A stretch of DNA of 64,000 bases from Selaginella moellendorffii (lineage: Eukaryota; Streptophyta; Lycopodiopsida; Selaginellales; Selaginellaceae), in the NCBI RefSeq assembly GCF_000143415.4, contig NW_003314286.1, forward strand, positions 1,844,359 through 1,908,358, read 5' to 3'. Positions 21,803 to 36,071 of the stretch are shown one piece after another. A program made the position numbers and the translations under genes. The first letter of the stretch is position 1, and the number at the start of each line of letters is the position of its first letter. The notes beneath the pieces are model-generated. The model did not search any database and was not told where the DNA came from. It saw only the letters and a program-made list of their open reading frames with translations.

Positions 21803-22326
21803 TCAAGTAAGCTCTTTTATATTTTTCTTTTGTACTAGTTTTGTTCTTGATGTTGACGTGTTTGAAGGGGCTGATTGGAGAAAAGATTCGAGTGCAAGGA
21901 TGATGCAAATGATTCTTTCTAGGTGAACCAGTTATCTCTGAAATCTCAAATTTTTGCTAAGTATTGTGTGTTCCAGCTGTTTGCAATATTTCAAGGCGGT
22001 GGCTTATGCAGTGAGAAATTATATTTATTTTAAATTAAAATTTTTTGATTTTCGAGCGAATGTTTTGGCAGGAGCAGCACCTGTAACATGGGAGAACAAA
22101 GTTAACATATAAAGTTAATAGTACAGTGTAATCGTATAATTATATATGTAAGTGATCTGAACCGTCCATAAAAATTTATGCGATGTTAAGAGAGTATCTA
22201 ATGTGTGGGGATTCCCTGGTGCAGATTCTGGACGGTGTAGGCGAGGAGGAGAAGAGGGGAAAAGGGGAAGGAGAGCAATCTTTGCTTTGCTGAATTAAGA
22301 GGCACGGGTATGAAGTTCCTGCTCTA
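21803..22326. other. Intergenic region and 5' leader of the NIN-like gene
   Basis: An AT-rich stretch (about 22010-22160) lies between the folate gene and the NLP gene. I see no coding sequence, only a likely 3' UTR followed by a promoter. Confidence 0.4.
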
Positions 22327-22500
22327 ATGGAGTATTCCGGGTTAGTTCTAGATGAGGAGGACCCTCTTTACTCATGGCTAGAAGGTGGGGTGGATTTTGG
22401 AGCAGCCCACTCAGCTCTCTTTCAGAGCTATGGATTTGATCAGCCACAGGGTTTAAGGCCAGTTGCTCAGCAGCAGCAACAGCAGTATCAGCAGCAGCAT

Positions 22501-22536
<36 letters not shown>

Positions 22537-24720
22537 TTGTCTCTCGAGAAGCAAGACCAGATCCCGAGTTTGCTGTATGGGCTTCCGAATTTTGTCTCAC
22601 AGCCGGATCAAGTTCACAGCAGTGTCAGTGACCTCCAGAAGAATTTAATCTGGGCTTTACAACACATGAACTTGTCCACGAGTGGACAAGTTCTGATCCA
22701 GGTCTGGATGCCTTACAGGGAATCCAACACGGTGTTTCTAACCACCAAGGATCAGCCGTACGTGATGAGCAAGAGCTTTGACAAGTTCGTAAGGTACAGG
22801 AGCGCATCGGTGAAGTTCATTTTCCCCGTGAGGGATGGATTACAGGCATACCCAGGGCTTCCAGGGCGTGTTTTCATGAGCCAGGCGGCCGAGTGGACGC
22901 CCAATGTCCGGTTCTACAGCTGCCGTGAGTTCTTACGAGTCAAGGAGGCCGTTAACTGCGATGTCAAAGGTACTCTTGCATTGCCTGTGATGGAGGTCGG
23001 CTCTCGAGCCTGTGTGGCGGTTCTTGAAGTTGTTACGAGCATAGAGAAAGTTCAGTATGGGCCAGAAATCGACGACATCTCCAATGCTCTCCGGGTAAGC
23101 ACCTCTCTCCTTTTTATTTTTTTCTCCAAAATCTTTTTTTTTTTTTCTGAGCTCAGCTTTGTTTTCTTGTATATGTAGGCTGTCAGCTTGGCCACCGTCT
23201 CAAGTGCTGCTCCTATATCGGAGGTTTGTTTTTTCTTTACTGTGTTCCGTCACGTTTCTTAGTCACAGTCGATTGTAGATACGTGAGAATCGGCAATCCG
23301 CGTGGCTTGAAATCAACGAGGTGCTGATGACGGTGTGCAGGACTCATACCTTGCCACTAGCACAGGTGTGGATTCCAGTTTCGAGCAACGGTGTGGTGAA
23401 GTTGGTGACAAAAGGCGCTCCTTTCTACGGAGATAGCGGTTTCCGAAAGCCGTGCGCGGAGCATGTACTGCTCAAGGGACAGGGGCTTCCCGGCAAAGCG
23501 CTTCTTTCGATCCAGCCTGTTTTCAAAGAGGACGTCAGGAAATATAGCAAGGACGAGTATCCGCTGGGACACTATGCGCGGCTGTTCAATCTTGTGGCAG
23601 CCGTAGCAGTGAGATTCCGTAGCAATCTCACCGGTGGAGATGACTACATCTTTGAGTTCTTCTTGCCGTTGAGCTGCAACTCAGGCACCCAGCAGCAGGA
23701 CTTGCTGGACTCGATGTCGAAAAGTCTCCAACGAGTTTCGAAAAGCTTGCGGACCGTCACACGTCAAGAGCTAGCATTAGAAGCACCTGGTGCGTTTTCC
23801 GGATCGCAGCAGCAGCAGCAGCAAGTTTTGAAGGCCGAGCTTCCAAAGCGGACGTACGAATCTTCTGAAGTGGAGTCCGAGATTGTAGAGGAGAGCAGTG
23901 TAACCTCGAGCAGCGTCACTGTTCGGAAAAAGGCCAAGCGTGGTGCGGCTGAGAAGATGGTGTCATTAAATGTTCTCCAGCAGTATTTCTCGGGGAGGTT
24001 GAAAGACGCAGCCAAGAGCATTGGAGGTACGCGCTTCGTTCGTCTTGGCTGTTTTTTCTTTTCTGAACTGCATTTGTTTGTTCGACAGTTTGTCCTACGA
24101 CGCTGAAAAAGATCTGCAGACAACACGGGATTGATCGCTGGCCGTCACGCAAGCTCAAGAAGATTGATCGGCAAGTTAAGAAGATCCAAAACATGCTGAG
24201 CTCGGTACAAGGCTTGTCACCCGGCTCTACAGTGGTCAGCGTTGGAGGAGTGTCGTTCGGCGACGTGACTTCGTCAAGAAGTGGTGGTATAGCAGCAGCA
24301 GCATTAGCAACGACAGCAGATTATCAAAAGCAGGCACACACCAAAAGCACAATCGAGCACGAAGTATCGTCATCGTCTCAGCTGCACAGGGACAAGTCGA
24401 GTTCTTCGCTGTCGAGCAACGATCACAGCCCGGCGGAGCTGGAGAGGACTCCAACTCGGGACGACTCCTCGCTCTTCACCGTCAAGGTGAGGCACGGAAG
24501 CGACACCGTGAGATTCAAGCTCCCGGTCGACCAGGCCGGAATCGGCGAGTTCCGCGAAGAGATCGCGACGAGGATGAATCTCCAAGGCCGGGAGTTTGGC
24601 CTCAAGTACATGGACGAGGACGGAGAGTGGATCCGGCTGGAAAACGAAGAAGAGTTTAGCGAGTGTATGGGTGTGGTCCGGCACTCGGGTGGAAAGATGA
24701 AAGTCCTCCTAGTGTTATAG
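22327..24720 (+). CDS. NIN-like protein (NLP): RWP-RK and PB1 transcription factor
   Basis: Exons 22327-23094, 23179-23223, 23279-24026 and 24089-24720 give about 730 aa. An N-terminal poly-Gln tract (residues ~48-73, CAG-encoded) precedes the GAF-like NLP N-terminal region (QVWMPYRESNTVFLTTKDQP, GLPGRVFMSQAAEWTPNVRF, GTLALPVME, AVLEVV). The RWP-RK domain spans the exon 3/4 junction: VSLNVLQQYFSGRLKDAAKS, then CPTTLKKICRQHGI and DRWPSRKLKKIDR. The C-terminus is a PB1 domain (FTVKVRHGSDTVRFKLP to YMDEDGEWIRLENEEEF). NLPs bind nitrate-responsive elements and drive primary nitrate responses. The N-terminal part senses nitrate, and PB1 mediates oligomerisation. Length and domain order are normal for the family. 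Confidence 0.95.
22468..22535. repeat. CAG repeat encoding poly-Gln in the NLP gene
   Basis: Nearly uninterrupted CAG units with a few CAA, TAT and CAT interruptions give a Gln-rich tract near the N-terminus. Length polymorphism between alleles is likely. Confidence 0.85.
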
Positions 24721-25413
24721 CAGTAGATCTCTGATTACGTTATCGCCACCCAGAGAAAGGAAAATCTATCATATAGTTTCCAGCTTTGTGGGAATTTTCT
24801 GACTGGAGAATATTTGCTATGATCGATATTGACTTTTCCATGGTATGTACTTTTATGCTGAAAGTGATTAGAAGTTCGAGACTGTCCACGCGTTGTCCAA
24901 GAGCGCGTACGGTAATGGGTCCGCCGCACGCCACCCATGCCGTACGTAGCTCCAAAGTTACAGCAAAATGTGAGTTGTTAGCGCGATTAATATGATGAAA
25001 AGCACGTAGTTGCCAATGTTGTTTGCTTGCCAACTACCGTCGTGTGATACATCTCTGTCGTGACAGCCGTTGATGCGCTCGGGTGGTTAGATCGGGCGGT
25101 CCGCCTTGGGCGCGCTGCCGGCCGTTGGATTGGCGTCCCGGGCGGGCGGGTAAAATGGGCCAAGCTCCTTCTCGGCAGCTTCACTTTGTGGAGCCCTAAT
25201 CAAAGCTTCCTTCGTCTCTCCAATATGGCGTGCTTGAAGCTTCTCCACCGCTAGGGTTCTTGCGTCGCGGCAAAGAATCACCGATCCGGCTGCTACGCGG
25301 AAGCGAGGAGATTTTGACGCGGGATCGAGCGGAGTTGCACTCCAGTAGGTTCTTTCGATCTCTTGGATGATCTTTGTGAGGCGCTGCTCGTCTGATTGAT
25401 CTCTCCAAGAACC
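24721..25413. other. Intergenic region
   Basis: This separates two plus-strand genes. No coding frame is recognisable. GC content rises from about 25080, consistent with the 5' UTR of the Ca2+-ATPase gene. Confidence 0.4.
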
Positions 25414-28991
<3,578 letters not shown>

Positions 28992-29167
28992 GCTTGAGCT
29001 TCCTTTCGGGTGGCTGGACTGACCACCTCTTGTATACTCACTCCTCTACAGGCTTTGTCGATTGGAGAGAAGAATTCTTTTTTCAGTTTTCCTTCCAGCT
29101 TGAATCTATCGCTCTCTCAGGTGTGCTATATATTCACAAGTCTGATAGTTCCATAAGACAGTACCTT

Positions 29168-31106
29168 TCAGCTCGTATCTCCATCGGCTTCCACGTCCTG
29201 TGGGATGAGCTGCTGCTGGTTGAGCTTGAGATCCAGGCGGAGGAAGACGAGGCCATTAATGGTGAGGTTCCAGCGAGGGAAGCTATATCCCCGCTCGACG
29301 TACCACCCCGAGAAGAGGTCCGTGAAGGTGACGCAGTTCCCAGGCGCGTTCCCGGCTTGGATCTCCAGCGTCCCAGAGGCCTTGGTGTCGTAGCCTTGGG
29401 AGTAGTCCCGCTTCATGGCTATGGTATAGTCGAGCGAGTGGAGCGTCGTTGCCTCAACGTCTGGTGCCGGAGTTTCTGACGATGGATGGAGCGCCAACTT
29501 TATGCTGCAGCTGCGCTGGTGGTTGAACGCCGTCCGGATCTGTGCCTCGAGGCTGAAAGTGTAGCGGTCGAGGAAGAACGGCTTGGAGTGGAAGCTCTCG
29601 CCAGTGCAAATCACCATCTCCAGCGGGAACTCGAAGTAGACCTGGCAGCTCACCGCGGTCTCCTTGGAGACAAAGGTCTTGGAGCTCCCCCAGAAGTTTT
29701 CGAAGATGGCGTTGTTCCGGGGGCGGTATCTGTTGTGGTTGGTCTTCTTCCAGATGATCTCCTGCTGCCTCGGATGCGTCAAGCTCTTGAACTTGAGCGC
29801 CTCCATGATCAGTCCCTGGCCAGTGCTGCTTTGCATCTCGGGGCACACCGCCACAACGTCGACGAGGAAGTCTCCAGTCATCCAGGGGAACCGGATCACT
29901 CCTCCAATCTGCTCGGCGGCGTGGAGCTTGTCGTCAAGGCTCCGGAAGTTTGCCTCGAGCCACTCGAGAAGGAAGTGGAACACCTCTTCCTCGTACGAGA
30001 CGGCGAGAGTGTCGCTGTCGAGGACGATCTTCACTCCCTCCATGTTGAGCGCGAAGAACTGGGACTTTTTGGCGGGGATGCTCTGGAACTGCTGCGCGAG
30101 GTAGCCGCGGCACTGCTCCACGACCGGGTGGAGGGCCTTGTCCGACTTGAGCGACTCGGGGAGGCCGAGGATAAGGAGGCAGTCGCTTAAGCTGCTGGGG
30201 AACTTGTTGAGCACGTCGGCCAGTGGTTTCATGCATGACGAGATTGCGAAGCGGTCGGCGAGAGTGAGGAGGATGATTGTGCTGTCCGCGTCCGGAGGCT
30301 CCATCAAGCGTCCCGTGTACATGTACTGGATGAGATGGAGCAGTCCTCGACGCTCTGCGAGGAAAAGAAGAAATAGTTAGTAGACACTAGCTAGCTCGCC
30401 ATAGCTAACTGATATTACTTTGCTATCGAAGTAGCAAGAACGTCGCTGTCTATTCAAAGAGCTTCTTTTGTTTTCATCTCGAGTTTCTATCCGAGAAAGG
30501 ATCATTCAGAGAAGAAAAAGAATAATTTTGCAAGGAAAGAAAACCTTAACGACGAGAAGAAATCAAGCTTTCCACCAAGAACACAACGAACAAGTGAAAA
30601 GAACGGGGAAATCACGAGCACCACAAGGATGTCTTTTGTTTTCATCTCGAGTTTCTATGCCAAGCGAAAAAGATTTGCAGGGAACGAGAACCTTAAGAAG
30701 ATCAAGTTTTCCAAGTAAACAAGAAGAAAAAGAAGGAACATTGCGAGCACCAAGGAGAGGAAAGGAAATAAAAAAAGTGAGAGCTGAGTACCTTCTTCCG
30801 TGACCTTGACAGTAGCAACCCCAGTGCTGGATTCGCTCATCCCATTGGAGTAGAGCTTCATAAAATAATCCGAGTGCGCAGCTAGCAGCATGGAGCTCAC
30901 ATGTAACTTCTCCACTACTCTGCCGCAGCTCCCTTCCACCATAGCCTGTGAGGAACAAAGCAAGAAAGAGGGCAAAATCGATCCAATCCAACTCCAATCC
31001 CGCTTCTTACCTGCGCCTCATCGGTCGGCGATGGCACCACCTCCAGATGAAGAACCCTGTCCGCGAACAATGCATTGTTGTAGGCAAAATCGAAGCGCAC
31101 CATCAT
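29168..31106 (-). CDS. BTB-BACK domain protein, POB1/LRB-like
   Basis: Minus exons 31106-31011, 30945-30792 and 30354-29168 join in phase to about 478 aa. It opens with a short conserved piece (FAYNNALFADRVLHLEV), then the BTB domain (VVEKLHVSSMLLAAHSDYFM, LYSNGMSES, LLHLIQYMYTGRL), a BACK domain (SLSDCLLILGLPESL to VLDSDTLAVSYEEEVFHFLL) and a C-terminal beta-rich region (YSFPRWNLTINGLVFLRLDL). The architecture matches plant POB1/LRB proteins, CUL3 E3-ligase adaptors that target phytochrome-PIF complexes or PUB17 in angiosperms. The N-terminal linker is shorter than in Arabidopsis LRB1/2. An upstream exon cannot be excluded. The gene is convergent with the Ca2+-ATPase gene; the stop codons are 176 bp apart. 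Confidence 0.85.
30455..30740. repeat. Duplicated block inside intron 2 of the BTB gene
   Basis: The string tcttttgttttcatctcgag (continuing tttctat) occurs at about 30465 and about 30630. Similar flanking blocks follow (ggaa-ga-aaccttaa, then a caag run), giving a period of roughly 165 bp. This explains why the intron (about 435 nt) is several times longer than its neighbours. Confidence 0.7.
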
Positions 31107-31410
31107 CGCCTCGCGCGATCGCTCGCCCCGCTGCCCCTGCCCTAAAAATCTCCACTGGTTGACGTGGTCACTGGATCTTCTCCACGTGGCAAACCGCTAG
31201 TTATTTGAAAAGAAGGGCTCTCGATTGATTTTGAGCTACCTAGAAGATGGAAGCGCCGATCATAGAATAGAAAAAAAAAGAAGGACCGTGATCGCGAATC
31301 TCTGCCAGCGCGATCGCATCGGTTGCCCCTTGCTCCGGCTAAGTTGCGCGAGGCTGTTCCAAGCACAAATCCCAATCTTAGAGCAAAGAATTCCAATCAT
31401 CAATAGGAGC

Positions 31411-33062
31411 TCACCTCCCAATGTAGATGCATCGATTGTAGCCTGCCAAGAGAGACATGAAAGTCAGACACGAATCGCTCAACAAGAAGAGTGTGTGATC
31501 TCGAGAGAACTCACTTGGATCCATGGTCGTGATCACGGACACGCCATTGAAGCTACACGCATTGGGGTTCATCCCATTGAGCTGGAAGTAGGCATTGAAC
31601 ACATACGACGCGTGCGACGCCACGGTATCCGGCTGGTAGCACCGCCCGCCCGGCTGCACGGGCGAGCAATCCACCTGCTGCTGCCCACACACCCAATCCA
31701 GATTCGCCTGGAGCGTGTTGAAGTTCCCGTTGGCGGCGGCGATGCAAAACGTCCGGTTGAGCTCGATGACCCCGGGGGAGTTCCCAGCGGCGCCGCCAGC
31801 GCCACCACCGGTCCCGCCCCCGGCATAGCCCCCGAATCCCCCGATGGAGTAGAACTTGGATCCGTCGGGGCGGAAGAGGCCCCAGTTGCGGTTGGCGGTG
31901 GGTCCTGGCCGTTGATTCTCGTTGAAGAGCTCGAAGATATAGACGTCCGTGATCTGCCCAGGCCGGAATGGCGTGCCCTGCCCCGACATGGCCACCCGGA
32001 GGACGTTGTTGTTGTACGTGGCGGCGTTCTGGAGGTTGACGATGCGCGTCTCGCCAGCGCCGCCCATGGAGGGCCACCCGGTCTCCGTGACCACGATGGC
32101 GAGGCTGCGGTGGCCCATGGCGGCCAGCGCGTAGAACGCCGCGTCGAGCTGCGCGGAGAGGAGATCGCCGTAGTGGAGGCCTGAGCCTGGGTCCGTGAAG
32201 CCGGCGGCGCTGGGCTGGAGCAGCGCGAAGTCGAGCGCGGTGGTGGCAGCGGAGTTGCGGTAGGCGTAGTAGGGGTAGGCGTTGAGCATGAAGAAGGAGC
32301 CCGTGTTGGCGATGAAGTCGAGGATGGGGGAGAGCAGCGGCGCGAAGCGGGCGTCGAAGGTGGCGGAGGAGGGCGGGAAGGAGTTTGCGATGACGCCCAT
32401 GGCGTGCGGCGTGGAGATCTTGATGGAGCGGTCCAGCGCCGCGTTCTGGAGCGCGGTGTAGAGGTTCTGCATGGCGGAGAGGAGGTAGGCGTCGTCGTCG
32501 GTGGCGGCGGTGAGGACCTCGGAGCCGGCGGCGATGGCGGTGATGCGGGTGGCGGGGAGGTGGGGGAGGAGATTGGTGGCGACCCAGGCGGTGGCGGAGG
32601 ACTGGGACTGGGCGATGCCTTGGAGCTCCGTGTTGGGGACGCCCACCATCACGTCGATGTTGGAGTTTGCGAGCGCGGAGAGGGCGTCGGCGTCCGGGGA
32701 GAAGAGGCGGACCTTGGAGATGCCTTGCGATTGCATCAATTGGACGGCCTTTTGCGGCGAGGGGAGATTGTCCGCCATGCGCCCGTAGCACACACCGATC
32801 GCGGCATCTGCGGAGATCATTCAATCAATCAATCCATCGCACAGCTGCGAGACAACAGGGGATCTCTTGCGGGAATGGAATTGGGCGGAGGTGGGCGATG
32901 GAGATCTTAGCCAATTCCACGACCCATTTGCGGAGAGGATGGAGGGGAGGGAGAATGCGAGCGGGATTAGAGCGCGGTACCTGCGGTTTTGCGGCCGAGG
33001 AACGCCATAGCCAGAGCTCCGAGGAAGACAACGGGGAGGAGCAGTCTTGGTCTTGGCTTCAT
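31411..33062 (-). CDS. Glucan endo-1,3-beta-glucosidase, GH17 with C-terminal X8/CBM43 domain
   Basis: Minus exons 33062-32981, 32807-31515 and 31442-31411 give 468 aa. Exon 1 encodes a signal peptide (MKPRPRLLLPVVFLGALAMA). The GH17 domain begins IGVCYGRMADNLPSP. It has NAYPYYAYRNS, the catalytic-region motif VVTETGWPS and the second catalytic Glu in IFELFNENQRPGP. After a Gly-rich linker the X8 domain shows its six cysteines (FCIAAANGN, DWVCGQ, DCSPV, GRCYQPD, NACSFNG, YNRCIYIG). Such enzymes cleave callose at cell walls and plasmodesmata; CBM43 binds beta-1,3-glucan. The protein ends right after X8, so no GPI-anchor signal is visible and it is probably apoplastic. Confidence 0.93.
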
Positions 33063-34610
33063 CGTACAGCAATCCATCATCCCTCCTCGTCGTTCGAGCC
33101 CCGTGTTCCTTCACATTTGATGCCCTGACCGATCGAGGAATGGAAATGGGTTTTTTCTAGATCGGATCGATCAAATCAATGAAGAAGATGCCCGTTGGAC
33201 CCAATCCAGCAGCTAAGACCCAATCCACGCTCGAAGCGAAGCGAGAGCGATGAGCATTGCGAGGAGGATGACCTCAGATCCGAGACAAGATCAACCATGA
33301 TCATGCCGGAGGATAGAAGATCTGGAGCCTAGAGTCGCTGGGGCAAGAGCGAACAACAGTCGATTTCTCTGTTGCCTGTGATTTGAAAGAACGTAGCAGA
33401 GGGCAGAGGACACTGATTCACTGATGCTGGCCAGCTGTTTGAAGAAATCGTTTGGAGTTGTGATCTTGGCATTTAAGACACATCCATATTTTTTTCTTCT
33501 TCTTCTTTCCTTGCTCTCCTTTCTTTCTCTCAAGAGTGTTCTTCCCCTTCCTTTTACTACTGTTTGTTTGTCTCTGTTTGGAAAGCTTTGGTGTCTCCAT
33601 CACTCCAACATAATCCAAGCATTAGATGACACAAACGTGATTTATTTACACCAAATCGCGACCACTTGTTTACATTTTCTCGAGAATTTTTTTTTCCAGT
33701 GGCTCGGCACCACGATGTCGCGGCAGAGATCTAGGCAGTGGCATCCAAAGGTCCTATTTAAACAAAGCCCGTAAGAAGTATTCGTTTGAGCTTGTCGATT
33801 TTCAGCCACTTGTCCAATCTGATGCACACAGCTCTCCTGCTTGCTGGTGGCTCGAGCTTGTCATCGATTGATGCTTGGTATTTCATGCAACATAGATTCC
33901 ATACATTCGAATTGAACATTCTGGGTAGCAAATTTATTTTTCCAGGAATAAACTAGCAAAAGGCATCCAACGTAGAGCTACGCTGGACCAACGAAAATGT
34001 TTTCCCTAGAATCATCATCAGCATAAAAAGAACTCTAGATGAACTAGAATAATATGATTGAGTGCAGAAAGAGTAAAAACTCTATTCTGGAAAGGCTAGT
34101 GGACGTTGCTTGGGCCTTGCGTGTTCTGTCGAGGCTTGGCTCGCTCAACGAACTATTGCAAACAAGGACATCAGTCAAAAGAAAAAACAAAGAAGAAATG
34201 GACTAAACTACAGAAATGTTAGTCCATAGAATTGTGCTAAGCTAAAAATATGCTAGAATTATTATTTATACCAATGCAAATAGTATAGTGCTAAAGCAGG
34301 AATAGAGAATACACCATGCTAGCATTAAAATAACATGGAAAAACTCAAGATTGCATATCCAATTCCATGCCAAATAAAAACTACAAGCTTTGATCAAATT
34401 GAATTTGATGTTATTAAGAACTTTGAAACCAATATAATTGAATAAACATAATTTGAAACACATACAAAACTTGAATGACCAAATGGTAAAATAATTTGTG
34501 ACCTTACCTAGAGCACTTCATTCATACTGGTGCCTTCATAAATGATGCACTTGGTGTTTCGAAGTGTCATACTAGAGGGTAAAAGTAGAAATAGGGGATT
34601 GTTACTAGCT
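33063..34610. other. Intergenic region upstream of the glucanase gene
   Basis: This contains the presumed promoter of the minus-strand glucanase and AT-rich sequence leading into the retrotransposon. Short open frames (for example 33424-33774) lack protein character. I see no RNA gene. Confidence 0.45.
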
Positions 34611-34999
34611 TGTATCAAGAATCCCTCAATTCTTGCTACATTTCTGACTTTTGCCGAATTCTTGACTTACAGACCACATTCCTGACTCTTAAGACACTTC
34701 TCTATTCCTAACTCTTGAGACACTTCTTTATTCCTGACTCTCTGATTTTCTGTACGATTCTTGAGTCTCAAACCACATTCTTAATGATGACATGGCACCT
34801 CCTCGACCTCAACTATATTTAGGCCATCTTCGATTCAAGAGTGGTGGAGCTTCATCAACCTATAGTATATATAGATTAGCTTTGTTCCATTTCTCCACAA
34901 TTTGAATCAACACTAGTCTAAGGTTACTTTTTCGTTTCCACTAGCTTTTCTCTTTGTCTTCTACATTTTCCAGTCTTGATTTTGTTGGGAGTCTTGATA
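34611..34999 (+). repeat. 5' LTR of the chromovirus
   Basis: It starts tgtatcaagaatccctc and ends ttgggagtcttgata. A TATA-like tatatatag lies near 34866. The repeated unit gagacactt-(c/t)-tattcctaactct is present twice, against three times in the 3' LTR. Confidence 0.8.
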
Positions 35000-35097
35000 A
35001 TTTGATTTAGATTGTTTTTTTTTTTTGCTTTTGTTTTAGTTCGTTTTGATTGTTTGATTGCCTTTGCCTTTTTCCCCTTTTTCTTTCTTCTTTGCCG

Positions 35098-35787
35098 ATG
35101 GAGTCTCCAAGCCATCCTGATTTCTTTGCCGAAGTCCTTGCAAAAATCCAATTTGAAAATACCAAGTTAAAGGTGACCCTTCTTCATATACAACAGGAGC
35201 TTGCTTCACTTTTGGCTCAAGGATCAAGCAAAGTTCCTGAACCGAATGTGAGTTTCCCGGTGAAATTTTCAGGCAAGCATTCAGAGCTTCGTGGATTTCT
35301 GAACCAGATGGAGCTGATCTTTGCACTTCAACGTCGGCAGTACCCCACTCCCGAGTCTCAAATCGGCATGATTGGGACGTTGCTCGAAGGTGCAGCTTTG
35401 TCATGGTTTTCTCCTCTCCTGGAGAAGAGCATGAAAAGGGTCGTGGTTCCAGAGCTGATGGATCTTCAGTTGTTCAAAGAAGCATGTTTTGGCGAGACGG
35501 ATCGGGTTCAGGCTGCCACCACAAAGATGAGATGTCTCTCGTAGGGGTCTCGTCCTGCCTCAATCTATACTGCAAAGTTCCAACTCCTTGCCTTGGACAC
35601 TCAGTGGGATGAGTGGGCTCTGATTGATCAATTTCGTTTCGGCCTCAACAATGGTGTCAACGATTTATTGCTCACCATGGAGGATCCCACAAACCTGTCG
35701 AACGCCATCAACAAAGTTGTTCAATGCTACAATCGTCTCTTTGAACGTCGTCAGGAAAGTCACCACGCTGCCATTTTCCTGTCCTAG
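35098..35787 (+). pseudogene. Chromovirus gag remnant
   Basis: A frame starting MESPSHPDFFAEVLAK encodes the retrotransposon gag core (FSGKHSELRGFLNQMELIF, GTLLEGAALSWFSPLL). It is interrupted near 35544, and the gag homology resumes in another frame at about 35593-35787 (FRFGLNNGVNDLLL). A zinc knuckle is only partly recognisable near 35910-35960. The gene is broken. Confidence 0.75.
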
Positions 35788-36071
35788 ACTCAGAAATCCC
35801 AACTTGAGTCTTCGAGGCATACTTCTGAACCTACTGCTCCGGTCCTGATGGATATTTCTGGTACTCCCCAACTCATAAGAGGGAAGTTGAGTCCTGCTGA
35901 GAAGCAATGTCGAGTATCTTATAATCTTTGCCTCTACTATGTTGATCCTAATCACAAAGTAGCTGTGTGTCCCAAAAAGCCTCCCCGATTGCTCGAGTTC
36001 ACTCTGCCTTAAGATCCATCTCTATTGCAGTTGGGAAACGACCCCATCCAAACTGAGTAGGAGCTGTCTAT

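Noticed and set aside
29486..30190. 234-aa plus-strand frame inside the BTB gene
   Set aside because: Antisense of the BACK and C-terminal domain; no independent motif.
31225..32184. 319-aa plus-strand frame opposite the glucanase
   Set aside because: Antisense shadow of GH17; Gly/Val/Glu bias mirrors the coding strand.
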